Assembly: GCA_013112635.1 (NCBI GenBank)
Contig: JABFGF010000001.1
Location: 744,001-808,000, forward strand
DNA from: Calditrichota bacterium
GTDB taxonomy: Bacteria; Calditrichota; Calditrichia; Calditrichales; J004
Reading direction: 5' to 3'
Length of the DNA stretch: 64,000 nucleotides
Positions 25,410 through 34,329 of this stretch are shown in pieces. Made by a program: the position numbers and the translations under genes. The notes under the pieces are model-generated. The model was given only the letters and a program-made list of their open reading frames with translations, did not search any database and was not told the DNA's origin. The stretch's first letter is position 1, and each line of letters opens with the position of its first letter.

Positions 25410-26384
25410 TTAGTCTTCCAATAAAAATAAATCCGGTAGCTTATTTAACGCTTCTTGCAGGTTTGAAGGCAGGGCACTTTTAAAAACAACTGTTTCATTT
25501 GAAGTAGGATGTATAAACGATAATTCCTTTGCATGCAGAAACTGATTTGGAACCATTAATAAAAGATGTTGGCCGCGTTTTCGTAAATTTGCAGGTAACC
25601 TGGCAAGCTGAGAATCGCGCCCATTATAATCACTATCTCCCACAACAGGACATCCCAGCCAATTCATATGCAATCTAATCTGGTGTGTCCGTCCGGTTTC
25701 CAAATTAAGCTGTAACAAAGAAAAATAACGGAAGTCTTTGCGTAGCTGCCAATGAGTTATTGCTTCACGCCCCGTTTTGGTAACAGCCATTTTGGTTGGA
25801 TCTTTACGGCTGCGATCTATAAAAGTGTGGACTGTTCCTGAGTTTTCTTTTGGCATTCCCCAAATTAAAGACCAATAAGTTCTTTTTATGGTTTTTGTAT
25901 CAAACTGTTTTCTCAGTCCAAGATGCGCTTTATCGTTTTTGGCAACAACCAACAATCCCGATGTAAATTTATCGAGTCTGTGGACAATCCCCGGTCGGTC
26001 ACTTTCTCCCTTAAGTGCAAGTTGCTGAGTGTGATTAAGTAGAGCATTCACCAGCGTATCACCCGCGGTTCCTTTTCCCGGATGAACAGTTAGACCGGCA
26101 GGTTTATTGATGACAATTATATCTTTGTCTTCAAAAATTATATCAAGATCGATATCTGCTGCTTCCAAGTTTGTAACAGGCTCAATCAAATCCATTTCAA
26201 CCTGATCATCAATTTGCAAAAGATAACCCGGTTTCACCTTTTGATTGTTAACCAACACATTACCCGATTTTATATGCCGGGTAAAATAAGAACGTGTTTT
26301 ATCTGGAAAAATTGAAGCGAGATATGTATCTAAACGTTGTTGATTTCCGGAACTGCCAATTATTATTGTTTTTTTATCCGGCAT
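25410..26384 (-). CDS. rluD: Large-subunit rRNA pseudouridine synthase, RluA family
   Basis: Isomerises specific uridines in 23S rRNA. 324 residues: an N-terminal S4 RNA-binding domain (YLASIFPDKTRSYFTRHIKSG) and the RluA catalytic domain with HRLDKFTSGLLVVAK, whose aspartate is the nucleophile. Also visible are INKPAGLTVHPG near residue 93 and GRTHQIRLHMNWLG. The length and S4 domain fit RluD, but RluC-type specificity cannot be excluded. It overlaps the end of lspA by 11 bases, as in many genomes where lspA and rluD are adjacent. Confidence 0.92.
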   Translation of the reverse strand: MPDKKTIIIGSSGNQQRLDTYLASIFPDKTRSYFTRHIKSGNVLVNNQKVKPGYLLQIDDQVEMDLIEPVTNLEAADIDLDIIFEDKDIIVINKPAGLTVHPGKGTAGDTLVNALLNHTQQLALKGESDRPGIVHRLDKFTSGLLVVAKNDKAHLGLRKQFDTKTIKRTYWSLIWGMPKENSGTVHTFIDRSRKDPTKMAVTKTGREAITHWQLRKDFRYFSLLQLNLETGRTHQIRLHMNWLGCPVVGDSDYNGRDSQLARLPANLRKRGQHLLLMVPNQFLHAKELSFIHPTSNETVVFKSALPSNLQEALNKLPDLFLLED

Positions 26385-26955
26385 GTGGAGTAGTTTCTGT
26401 GGGTTCTTTCACACTTTTGTTCAAAGGATCCCCTTTTAAAAGAATATATCCAAATATCAAAATCATGCCGCCAGAAACAGCCATATCCGCGACATTAAAA
26501 ACGGGCCATCGGGTCATATAATATCCGGAAAATTCGAAACCTAAAAAATTAAATGCGGGGATTGCAACATCAAAAAATTCAAAATCAAGAAAATCAACTA
26601 CACTACCGCGAATAAATCGATCAGAAAGGTTTCCAATAGCCCCGGATGCAATCATTGCAATGGCAAACTGAAGCTGCCATACTTCGTTTCTTAAAATATA
26701 CAAATAATAGAATACAAGGCCTGCTGCAATTAGAGAAAGTCCCATAAAAAGGGTTGTATTCTCAATTCGTAAGCCAAATGCCATACCAGGATTTTCTACA
26801 TAGGTAAGTCTGAAAAAATTGTCAATAATATGGATTGACTCACCAAGCATCATATTTGTTTTTGTTATGTACTTTGTTAGCTGATCCAGACCTAAAAGAG
26901 TTAGAATGATTGTTATTGTGTGAAAAATTGTAAAATTCTTTTTCATTCCTAACAT
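26374..26955 (-). CDS. lspA: Lipoprotein signal peptidase
   Basis: Inner-membrane aspartyl protease that cleaves prolipoproteins before the lipid-modified cysteine. 193 residues with four hydrophobic segments. Conserved blocks: VENPGMAFGL, GNLSDRFIRGSVVDFLDF (first catalytic aspartate) and FNVADMAVSGG (second). The many lipoproteins in this window are its likely substrates. It starts directly after the DksA-like gene stop on the minus strand and overlaps rluD. Confidence 0.95.
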   Translation of the reverse strand: MLGMKKNFTIFHTITIILTLLGLDQLTKYITKTNMMLGESIHIIDNFFRLTYVENPGMAFGLRIENTTLFMGLSLIAAGLVFYYLYILRNEVWQLQFAIAMIASGAIGNLSDRFIRGSVVDFLDFEFFDVAIPAFNFLGFEFSGYYMTRWPVFNVADMAVSGGMILIFGYILLKGDPLNKSVKEPTETTPHAG

Positions 26956-27333
26956 TTATTTCTTGTCCGCTTTTTTTGCATCCACGCTAATAGTTGTAGT
27001 AGGAACAGCAATTAATCTTTCTTTCTGGATTAAATTACCTGTAACCCTGCAAATACCATAAGTCTCATTTTCAATGCGTTCCAAGGCCTCATCTATCTGC
27101 TTAATAAATTTTTCATCGCGCGCAGCAAACATAAACGATTTCTCACGTTCCATCGCATCTGTGCCCTGGTCCGCCATGTGATAAGAATAAGACGAATGAT
27201 CACCTGATGCTTCTTTTGTTGTAGAATCCAGGACGGTAGATTTCAGGTATTCAAGGTTCTTTTGGGCTTTTTTCTTCTTTTTTAAAAGCAGCTCTTTAAA
27301 GAATTCTAAATCCTTTTTGCTCATTTTTGCCAT
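26956..27333 (-). CDS. DksA/TraR-like protein lacking the zinc cysteines
   Basis: 125 residues. A coiled-coil N-terminus (FFKELLLKKKKKAQKNLEYL) is followed by the DksA family ending. ALERIENETYGICRVTGNLI and KERLIAVPTTT align with the zinc-finger region, but only one of the four cysteines remains. Bacteroidota-type DksA homologues are often depleted in this way. DksA-type proteins bind the RNA polymerase secondary channel; whether this one does is not shown. It lies 16 bases from ileS and abuts lspA. Confidence 0.85.
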   Translation of the reverse strand: MAKMSKKDLEFFKELLLKKKKKAQKNLEYLKSTVLDSTTKEASGDHSSYSYHMADQGTDAMEREKSFMFAARDEKFIKQIDEALERIENETYGICRVTGNLIQKERLIAVPTTTISVDAKKADKK

Positions 27334-27349
27334 GTTCTTCTCCTTCAGT

Positions 27350-30300
27350 TTAGCTTACCTTAAATAAACCTATTTTCATTGTTATATCATCTATAACAAT
27401 TTCTTGTTTTAAAGGTGATGTTAATTTATCAAATTTTAGCTCATCTGCCAATGTTTCGTTACAAATATACTCTTTTTGATTATTTAGTTTTTCAAGAATA
27501 TCGTCATCAGTTTTTTCAACTTCAATAATTATATGGTCAATTACTTCAAATCCCGCTTCTTTTCTTAAGTTTTGTATGCGGTTTACAAATTCCCTCGCAA
27601 ATCCCTCAGTTAATAATTCTTCGCTTAACTCAGTGTTTAAAGCAATTATCAGTGATTTGTCTTTTTGTGCTACAAAACCTTCTTTTGGTTGGGCAATAAT
27701 CTCAACGTCATTTTCCTGAAGCAAAAATTCATGACCATCGATAAACACGCTCAACTCACCTTTTTTCATATAGTCTCCAACATCACTTGGTGAAAAGCCT
27801 TTTATAATGGCAGAAAGTTTACCCATCATTTTACCGGCTCTGGCGCCCAATTGTTTAAAATTAGGTTTTGCTTGTAAGGAAACAATATCCTCTTTTTCTT
27901 TAACCAGCTTAATTGTCTTTACATTCAGCTCTTCTGTAATGATAGATTGCATCTCTTCAACATATTTATAATCAGAATCATTTGAGCTGAAAATTGCCAA
28001 CTCGCCAAGTGGCTGTCTAACCCTGATTTGTGCTTCATTTCGCAAAGCACGGGCATTTGAAACAATAACCTGGGCCAATGCCATTTTTTCTTCAAGATTA
28101 GTATCTATCAGATTTTCTTTTTTTGAATCTACAACAGGGTAATCAACATGATGAACACTTTTTACGGAATCATCCTTATTAAGGTTCATAAAAATTTCAT
28201 CACTTAAAAATGGAGCAAACGGAGCGATTAATTTTGTCACCGTAACCAAAACTTCGTACAAAGTTTGGTAAGCGGCCATTTTATCACTGCCAGATTCAGA
28301 TTTCCAGAATCTCCGGCGATTGCGGCGGACATACCAATTTGAGACGTCATCGATCATATAATCAGAAATTATTCGAGCCGACTTAGTCAGGTCATATTCA
28401 TCCAAATAAGCTGTTGCTTTTTTTGTTACAGAATATAATTTGGAAAGAATCCAGCGATCAATCTCTGCTCGATTCTCCACGGGGATAAATTTATCCTCTG
28501 GATTAAATTGATCTATATTGGCGTAAAGTACAAAGAATGAATACGTATTTAACAAAGTGTTTAAAAATTTTCTCTGAACTTCTGCAACACCTTCAGGATC
28601 AAACTTCTTGGGAATCCACGGCGGGCTGGCCGACATAAAATACCAACGCAACGCATCAGCGCCATACTTATCCATCATCTCATTTGGAAAAACAACATTG
28701 CCTTTAGATTTGCTCATCTTTTGGCCCTGTTTATCCAGAATAAGATCGTTTACTATAATATTTTTAAATGCCGGTTTTCCAAACAAAACAGTGGAAATAT
28801 TGTGCAAAGTATAAAACCAGCCACGGGTCTGATCAACCCCTTCAGCGATAAAATCTGCCGGAAAACTTTTCTCAAAAAGTTCTTTGTTTTCAAAAGGATA
28901 ATGCAATTGTGCAAACGGCATCGAGCCTGAATCGAACCAGACATCAACAATCTCCGGAGTTCGCCGGTATACTTTTCCTTCCTTTTCAAAAATAACTTTA
29001 TCGACAAATGGCCTGTGCAGATCAATCTCATCGGCCATTTCACTTACCGGAACATGTGAACCATCTTCTTTAACAAATGTACCTTGCTTTAACTCTTCAA
29101 TCGAACCGATCGCAAAATGGTCTTCTCCATCCTCAGAAACCCAAATTGGTAATGGAGACCCCCAAAAACGATCACGCGATAGAGACCATTCCTTGGCTTC
29201 CTTAAGCCAATTTCCAAAACGGCCTGCACCAATTTCAGGAGGCTGCCAGTTTATCTCTTTGTTCAGGCTGTACATTTTATCTTTATATTCAGGAGATTTT
29301 ACAAACCAGGATGAACGTGCATAATAAATAATAGGATTCTCTGTTCGCCAGCAATGCGGATAACTATGTAAATAGTCCGTTGTAGAGCGATAAAGTTTAT
29401 CCATTTGTTTTAAAGAATACAGTACATCTTTATCAACGCCCTGCTCCGTATGTCCATCACCATAAGTAAATGTTTTAACCGGCCTGTTGGAGAACTCGCC
29501 AATACCTTCAGTAAATCGTCCCCCGGGGGTTACAGGTTGTAAAAACGGTAAATCGAATAATCGGGACATTTCATAATCATCTGCACCAAATGCAGGTGCC
29601 ATATGCACAATTCCTGTACCATCAGATGTTGAAACAAAATCTGCAGGCAGAACAGTTAATGCATTCGGTTGCTTGTCACGATCAATTTTACAAAAGTCAA
29701 AAATCTGCTCATAAACGGCTCCAACGATATCCCGACCAGGAAATGTTTTCAATATTTCATAATCACCATCCAGAACTGTAAGCCGCTCTTTTGCAAGAAT
29801 CAGTTTATCTTCTTTATCAATTTTTTTATCACCGGATTTAACCCGTCTTTTATTATGCACAAGAACATATTCAATTTCTTCGCCAACAGCTACGGCAACA
29901 TTGGAGATTAGTGTCCAGGGTGTTGTAGTCCAAACCATCAATTGTGCGTTTTCAAATTCCGGATTTTTTGTTTCTAAAATTTTAAGTTTAATAAAACAAT
30001 TCGGATCTTTTACATCCTTGTACCCCAATGAAAGCTCATGTGAACTAAGCGGCGTTTCAATTGTTGGTGACTGCGGTACAATTTTAAAACCTTTATATAC
30101 CAATCCTTTTTCATAGATTTCTTTAATGGCCCACCAAACAGATTCAATATATTCATTTTTGTATGTAATATAAGGATGATCCAGATCGAGCCAATAGCCC
30201 ATTCTGTCGGTAAGTGTTCTCCAACCGTCATCCATATCGATGTGTTTATTTACAAGCTCGCGGCAAGCATTGTTAAATTTATCGATACCAAATTCTTCAA

Positions 30301-30622
30301 TCTGGTTTTTCTGGGTTAAGCCAAGCTCTTTTTCAACAGCAATCTCAACAGGCAGCCCATGCGTATCCCAACCGGCTTTACGAGGAACATGAAAACCCTT
30401 CATTGCTTTATAACGGCAAACAACATCTTTAATTGTCCGTGCCATAACATGATGGATACCGGGACGTCCATTTGCAGTTGGCGGACCTTCGTAGAAAATA
30501 TACGGAGGTTTATTTTTGCTAAGCTCCAGGCTTTTTTCAAATATTTTATTCTCTTGCCAGCTCTTTAAAATTTTCTTTTCAAGATCAGCTAAACTTAACT
30601 TATTAGATACTTCGCGAAACAT
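27350..30622 (-). CDS. ileS: Isoleucyl-tRNA synthetase, eukaryote-like type
   Basis: Charges tRNA-Ile. 1,090 residues, longer than the roughly 940-residue E. coli type and in the range of the eukaryote-like IleS2 class. HIGH-type motif lies in NGRPGIHHVMARTIKD (residue about 52) and KMSKSKGNVVFPNE near 620. The editing domain (TTTPWTLISNVAVAVG and FGADDYEMSRL) is intact. The anticodon-binding part contains DDVSNWYVRRNRRRFW. IleS2 enzymes are often naturally tolerant of mupirocin, which is knowledge of the class and not tested here. Confidence 0.96.
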   Translation of the reverse strand: MFREVSNKLSLADLEKKILKSWQENKIFEKSLELSKNKPPYIFYEGPPTANGRPGIHHVMARTIKDVVCRYKAMKGFHVPRKAGWDTHGLPVEIAVEKELGLTQKNQIEEFGIDKFNNACRELVNKHIDMDDGWRTLTDRMGYWLDLDHPYITYKNEYIESVWWAIKEIYEKGLVYKGFKIVPQSPTIETPLSSHELSLGYKDVKDPNCFIKLKILETKNPEFENAQLMVWTTTPWTLISNVAVAVGEEIEYVLVHNKRRVKSGDKKIDKEDKLILAKERLTVLDGDYEILKTFPGRDIVGAVYEQIFDFCKIDRDKQPNALTVLPADFVSTSDGTGIVHMAPAFGADDYEMSRLFDLPFLQPVTPGGRFTEGIGEFSNRPVKTFTYGDGHTEQGVDKDVLYSLKQMDKLYRSTTDYLHSYPHCWRTENPIIYYARSSWFVKSPEYKDKMYSLNKEINWQPPEIGAGRFGNWLKEAKEWSLSRDRFWGSPLPIWVSEDGEDHFAIGSIEELKQGTFVKEDGSHVPVSEMADEIDLHRPFVDKVIFEKEGKVYRRTPEIVDVWFDSGSMPFAQLHYPFENKELFEKSFPADFIAEGVDQTRGWFYTLHNISTVLFGKPAFKNIIVNDLILDKQGQKMSKSKGNVVFPNEMMDKYGADALRWYFMSASPPWIPKKFDPEGVAEVQRKFLNTLLNTYSFFVLYANIDQFNPEDKFIPVENRAEIDRWILSKLYSVTKKATAYLDEYDLTKSARIISDYMIDDVSNWYVRRNRRRFWKSESGSDKMAAYQTLYEVLVTVTKLIAPFAPFLSDEIFMNLNKDDSVKSVHHVDYPVVDSKKENLIDTNLEEKMALAQVIVSNARALRNEAQIRVRQPLGELAIFSSNDSDYKYVEEMQSIITEELNVKTIKLVKEKEDIVSLQAKPNFKQLGARAGKMMGKLSAIIKGFSPSDVGDYMKKGELSVFIDGHEFLLQENDVEIIAQPKEGFVAQKDKSLIIALNTELSEELLTEGFAREFVNRIQNLRKEAGFEVIDHIIIEVEKTDDDILEKLNNQKEYICNETLADELKFDKLTSPLKQEIVIDDITMKIGLFKVS

Positions 30623-30676
30623 TTTGCGTAACCTGCTATATTAGTTAAAAGTGTCTATTTCATAAAAAGAACAAAA

Positions 30677-30799
30677 GACAAAATTCAAAAAACAAATAAT
30701 TCTCAAAACTAAAAATACAATATCCAAAGTACGATGTACATATTGGTTTGAAATTTCAGATTTATCTTTTTGTTTGTTCTTTGAGTTTTGCTATTTGAT
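30677..30799. repeat. Imperfect inverted-repeat element between punA and ileS
   Basis: The left arm (30677-30702, with CAAAATTCAAAAAACAAAT) is mirrored by the right arm (about 30769-30799), whose reverse complement contains CAAAACTCAAAGAACAAAC. These match at about 15 of 19 positions. The interior has no ORF. AT-rich sequence makes chance similarity more likely, so this is a weaker case than the pyrEF-pyrB element. Confidence 0.35.
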
Positions 30800-30837
30800 A
30801 TTTTTTTAGAAGTCAATGACATGTCCATAAACAATAA

Positions 30838-30898
30838 GATGCCATCACTTACTGAAATATTTTACAATAATTCGGTAATTTAAGAAAGTGATGGCATC
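30838..30898. repeat. Perfect 13-base inverted repeat downstream of punA
   Basis: GATGCCATCACTT (30838-30850) is exactly reverse-complementary to AAGTGATGGCATC (30886-30898). The inner sequence pairs further (ACTGAA with TTCGGT, including one G-U). The resulting long hairpin lies 12 bases past the punA stop on the minus strand. No U-run follows, so it is not a standard intrinsic terminator. It may stabilise a 3' end or be a mobile REP-like unit. Confidence 0.6.
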
Positions 30899-30910
30899 GC
30901 TCAAAATGTT

Positions 30911-31744
30911 TTATATCAGCCCGATAACTTCTTTCATAATCAAGGTAAGCTTGGGCTCTGCACTTCTTGCTGTTGCTAATATTTCTTCTACGTTAACGGC
31001 TTTTAAAGCATCAGGAAAACATTCATCGGTAATAACTGAAAAAGCCAATACATCCATCCCCATATGCACAGCGGCAATATTTTCGGGAATTGTGGACATA
31101 CCTACAACATCCGCTCCAATAGTTCTCAGAAATCTATATTCTGCTCTTGTTTCTAAATTTGGCCCTGTAACTGCCACATAAACGCCTTTTTGCAAAACAA
31201 TCTTTTTTTCAAGAGCTGTTTTTTCTGCCATGGCGATTAGCTTTTTAGAATATGGTTCAGACATATCCGGAAACCGCGGGCCATATTCTTCCAGGTTCGG
31301 GCCTATCAGCGGATTATCACCAAAAAGATTTATATGATCCTCGATTACCATAATATCACCGGTACTAAATTGTGGATTCATACCGCCGGCAGCGTTAGAA
31401 ATAATCAAAGTTTTGATACCCAGATCATGCATTAAACGGATAGGAAAAACTATTTCCTGCATGGAATAGCCTTCGTATATATGAAAGCGTCCCTGCATGG
31501 CCAAAACTGTTTTTCCGCTAAGAGTACCTAAAATTAGTTTTCCATCGTGGCTTTCAACAGTTGACACAGGAAAATTTGGAATATCCTCGTAGTTCAACTC
31601 CTGGATTATATCAATTTCCTGAACTAAACCTCCGAGACCGGACCCTAAAATTATTCCAACTTGTGGAGACGTTTTCAGATGCTCTTTAAGAAAGCGTTTT
31701 GTTTCTGCAATTTTGTTTCGGTAGGTGTCTAAATCAAAACTCAT
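30911..31744 (-). CDS. punA: Purine nucleoside phosphorylase
   Basis: Cleaves purine ribonucleosides and deoxyribonucleosides with phosphate. 277 residues of the trimeric PNP-I class. Signatures: [13 protein letters not shown] (phosphate loop), [15 protein letters not shown] near residue 80, and [14 protein letters not shown] near 112. [12 protein letters not shown] carries the substrate methionine, and [11 protein letters not shown] follows it. Its start abuts the stop of the upstream lipoprotein gene. Confidence 0.95.
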   Translation of the reverse strand: MSFDLDTYRNKIAETKRFLKEHLKTSPQVGIILGSGLGGLVQEIDIIQELNYEDIPNFPVSTVESHDGKLILGTLSGKTVLAMQGRFHIYEGYSMQEIVFPIRLMHDLGIKTLIISNAAGGMNPQFSTGDIMVIEDHINLFGDNPLIGPNLEEYGPRFPDMSEPYSKKLIAMAEKTALEKKIVLQKGVYVAVTGPNLETRAEYRFLRTIGADVVGMSTIPENIAAVHMGMDVLAFSVITDECFPDALKAVNVEEILATARSAEPKLTLIMKEVIGLI

Positions 31745-32398
31745 CTATTTCTTTTTTTTCTTATCGATCTTCTTTAATAGTTCTTCTTTTTTCTTTTTTT
31801 GCTCTTCTAATTTTGCTTTTTCCAATTCAATCTCACGGTCTCTTTTGCCTTTGCTGGCTTCAGCGCGTTTTTTCCTAACTTTAAAAACAGCATCTTCATA
31901 ATCATAATCGGAACCAAGCATTCCAAAATACCATGCCCCGCAAATTGCGCCAAGAATAATAGGAGATAAACTGACAAATGGTTCAACATCACCACTTTTA
32001 GCCGAGATTATTGCTACAGAAACCCCAGTCCCTACAGCGGCGCCTAAAACCAACCCGCCAGAGCCGTATAGCAAAGTGTTGCCCTTTCCTTTTTCTTCTT
32101 TAATAACATAATTTGGGATTGGGTTGGCTTCAAAGTCATAAACAACATCTGCCTTGGTTAGTTTCCGAATTTGAGCGTAATCAATTTTTTCTTTTTTGTG
32201 AGATTTTGCATCGATATATACCAGATCATTGCCAACTCTTTTTAAAACTATGCCCTCTTTTCGCTCACCATTTTTTAAGTGAACAACAACCGAAGCCTGG
32301 GAATAAGGCTTTTCGGTAATTAAAGCCTGTTGGGCAGAACAGCTAATCATTATCAAAGAAAAGATAAGTAATGAAACAGATAATTTGGTCAAACTCAT
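31745..32398 (-). CDS. Lipoprotein with glycine-zipper-like segment and basic tail
   Basis: 217 residues. Lipoprotein signal with lipid cysteine C20 (SLIMISCSAQQ). Residues about 35-75 form a small beta domain (VVVHLKNGERKEGIVLKRVGNDLVYID), as in many FCB proteins of unknown function. A Gly/Ala-rich hydrophobic stretch (about 108-163) follows, then a highly charged Lys/Glu coiled-coil tail from about 175 ending in poly-lysine. Function unknown. It is tightly linked to punA and the DivIVA-like gene, so it belongs to the housekeeping operon. Confidence 0.7.
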   Translation of the reverse strand: MSLTKLSVSLLIFSLIMISCSAQQALITEKPYSQASVVVHLKNGERKEGIVLKRVGNDLVYIDAKSHKKEKIDYAQIRKLTKADVVYDFEANPIPNYVIKEEKGKGNTLLYGSGGLVLGAAVGTGVSVAIISAKSGDVEPFVSLSPIILGAICGAWYFGMLGSDYDYEDAVFKVRKKRAEASKGKRDREIELEKAKLEEQKKKKEELLKKIDKKKKK

Positions 32399-32408
32399 TT
32401 AGTACTCC

Positions 32409-33080
32409 TTATTTATTAAAATCATCGACATCCAGGTTTTCTCCAAAGATATCGTTAAATAGGTCTTTACCATGAGTTTTTTCTTTGTTTTCTTTGATTT
32501 CTGGACTTTGCGGCTTTTGTTTTTCTACCACTTTAGGGTCCATTTTCAACGGCTCCCTCTTTTGTACAACCGGCTTAGCACTCTCTGCAGCAGCAGGAAC
32601 TGTCCGTTTTTTAATCTTTTTCAAATCAACATCATCTATTTCCAAAACTTCCAGCAATTCCATTTGAGATGAAAGCAAATGTTTCAATCTTGAAATTAAA
32701 CTGTGTTTCTGGTTTTGCAGATTTACAAGCTCTTCGCGCATCTGATGCACTTTTAATCTTGTTTTTTCCAACATTTGAGCAGAAGCAAGTTCAGCCTCTT
32801 TTTTGATCAAATTGGCCTCTTTAGCAGAATTCTCTTTTGAAATCTGTGAGTTTTCCTGGACATTTTTTAAAGTTTGTTTTAAAGTTTTTTCAACATCTTT
32901 AAAATTTGCCATTTCAGTTTCGAGAACCAGATTTTGCTTTACAATTTTCTCATTCTCTTCCAGCAGTTGTTGATATTTGTCGGCAACAAGCTCTATAAAA
33001 GTGTCCACTTCTACGGTATCATAGCCGCGCATTGTCTTTTTAAATTCCTGATTCTTTATCTCAACCGGTGTTAATTTCAC
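32409..33080 (-). CDS. DivIVA-domain protein
   Basis: 223 residues. The N-terminus has the DivIVA lipid-binding domain wording ([20 protein letters not shown] then [16 protein letters not shown]), followed by a long coiled coil to about residue 140. A low-complexity charged C-terminus ([20 protein letters not shown]) ends [15 protein letters not shown]. DivIVA proteins recruit partners to curved membranes at septum or poles. Adjacency to yggS, with a shared base, is the common division-cluster arrangement seen also in Gram-positives. Confidence 0.85.
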   Translation of the reverse strand: MKLTPVEIKNQEFKKTMRGYDTVEVDTFIELVADKYQQLLEENEKIVKQNLVLETEMANFKDVEKTLKQTLKNVQENSQISKENSAKEANLIKKEAELASAQMLEKTRLKVHQMREELVNLQNQKHSLISRLKHLLSSQMELLEVLEIDDVDLKKIKKRTVPAAAESAKPVVQKREPLKMDPKVVEKQKPQSPEIKENKEKTHGKDLFNDIFGENLDVDDFNK

Positions 33081-33766
33081 TACTGCCTCCTTCTGGGGCC
33101 AAAAATCCCTGTTCCTACACGGACAATCGTGCTTCCTTCTTCAATTGCAATTTCAAAATCGCCAGACATTCCCATCGAAAGCTCATTAAAAGAATTTTCC
33201 GATTGATTTTGTAAAGCTAATTGAATTTTTTTTAGTTTGGCAAATGAACTACGTATTTCTTTTTGATCTTCTGTTCTGGCTGCCATGGTCATTAATCCTT
33301 GAACATCCAAGTTTTCTATCTCATTAATTTCAAGTGCTGCTTCAATTGCCTTGTTTTGGCTAAACCCATGTTTTGCTTCTTCATCACTAGTATTAATTTC
33401 AACAAGAATTTTTGGCACGATTTCTTTGCGGGCGCCAAACGATGCTATAGCCTGCGCAAGTTTAAGTGAATCCACGGCATGAATCAACCCGGCATTGGGC
33501 ACAACATACTTTATTTTGTTAATTTGTAATGGACCGATAAAATGCCATTCAATGTTTTCGGGCATTTGAGGCGCTTTGTCTCTTAACTCCTGGGCTCTGC
33601 TTTCACCAAAACTTCGAATTCCGAGATTATATACATCCAAAATATCTTCAACAGGAAAAACTTTGCTAACAGCCAGCAGTTTTATTTCCAGAGGATTTCT
33701 CCCACAACGATTAGCCGCCCGGGAAATTTTCTCGAGAACTGAGTCCAGATTTTCTTTTCGGTTCAT
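33080..33766 (-). CDS. yggS: YggS/PLPBP-type pyridoxal-phosphate homeostasis protein
   Basis: 228 residues from ATG 33766, chosen over an upstream in-frame ATG at 33826 that would overlap the DUF3467 gene. Fold type III PLP-binding barrel: [14 protein letters not shown] carries the PLP lysine, [12 protein letters not shown] and [15 protein letters not shown] are diagnostic, and [21 protein letters not shown] closes the barrel. These proteins buffer PLP rather than catalyse a known reaction. It shares one base with the DivIVA-like gene downstream. Confidence 0.93.
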   Translation of the reverse strand: MNRKENLDSVLEKISRAANRCGRNPLEIKLLAVSKVFPVEDILDVYNLGIRSFGESRAQELRDKAPQMPENIEWHFIGPLQINKIKYVVPNAGLIHAVDSLKLAQAIASFGARKEIVPKILVEINTSDEEAKHGFSQNKAIEAALEINEIENLDVQGLMTMAARTEDQKEIRSSFAKLKKIQLALQNQSENSFNELSMGMSGDFEIAIEEGSTIVRVGTGIFGPRRRQ

Positions 33767-33779
33767 AATGGTGATGTTT

Positions 33780-34094
33780 TTAGTTTTTAAACTGTGGTCC
33801 CTGAGGAGTTTGAGGCGGTCCGCCAAGTAACTTTATCTCGCCGAATTGTTTTTCATATTTAACAAGATTATCCTGCAATGCGCCTAAAAGGGATTTGGCA
33901 TGCTGAGGTGCCATAATGATGCGGGAGTAAACTTTAGCTTTTGGTCTGCCGGGTACCACACGAATAAAATCGAATACAAATTCTGCAGGAGAATGACTGA
34001 TTAAGACCAGATTGCTGTAAGTTCCTTCTGCCTCTTTTTCTCCAAGTTCAATATTTATCTGTTTATCTTTTTTTTGGTTCATTCCTTCGTCCAT
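33780..34094 (-). CDS. DUF3467-family protein
   Basis: 104 residues. Matches the short DUF3467 pattern: GTYSNLVLISHSPAEFVFDF, RVVPGRPKAKVYSRIIMAP and ALQDNLVKYEKQFGEI. The C-terminus is proline/glutamine-rich (GGPPQTPQGPQ). Function is unknown; members are small soluble proteins common in Bacteroidota and relatives. It is the first gene of the long minus-strand run and is divergent from dnaG, with an inverted-repeat element between. Confidence 0.85.
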   Translation of the reverse strand: MDEGMNQKKDKQINIELGEKEAEGTYSNLVLISHSPAEFVFDFIRVVPGRPKAKVYSRIIMAPQHAKSLLGALQDNLVKYEKQFGEIKLLGGPPQTPQGPQFKN

Positions 34095-34118
34095 CTTTTT
34101 TATATTACTCCTTATTTT

Positions 34119-34267
34119 GAGACTTGATACTTGCTTTTGGATACAGGACTCTTGATTCTGGATAATATTGTAACTAATAAAAATTGAAAATTGAAATTTG
34201 ACTCTTATAATTAAATGAGTGTCTTCAAACCTCTATTTTCCAGCGTCCGGTATCGAGTATCAGGCAT
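34119..34267. repeat. Imperfect inverted-repeat element between DUF3467 and dnaG
   Basis: The left arm (34119 onward, GAGACTTGATACTTG and GGATAC) is mirrored by the right arm (34239-34267, TCCAGCGTCC and GGTATCGAGTATCAGGCAT). CTTGATAC/GGATAC and GTATCGAGTATC strings oppose each other with several mismatches. The interior is AT-rich with no ORF. It occupies most of the divergent promoter region, so it could affect dnaG or the DUF3467 operon. Confidence 0.4.
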
Positions 34268-34329
34268 TTGTTTTTAGAGTTGAAGTTAGACAACCAGCTA
34301 TTTTAAGTCAACAATAGGCAACGCTTTAA

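Noticed and set aside
30670-30800. The AT-rich punA-ileS gap as a tRNA or small RNA gene
   Set aside because: No cloverleaf or conserved TPsiC-like box could be found; only inverted-repeat structure is visible.
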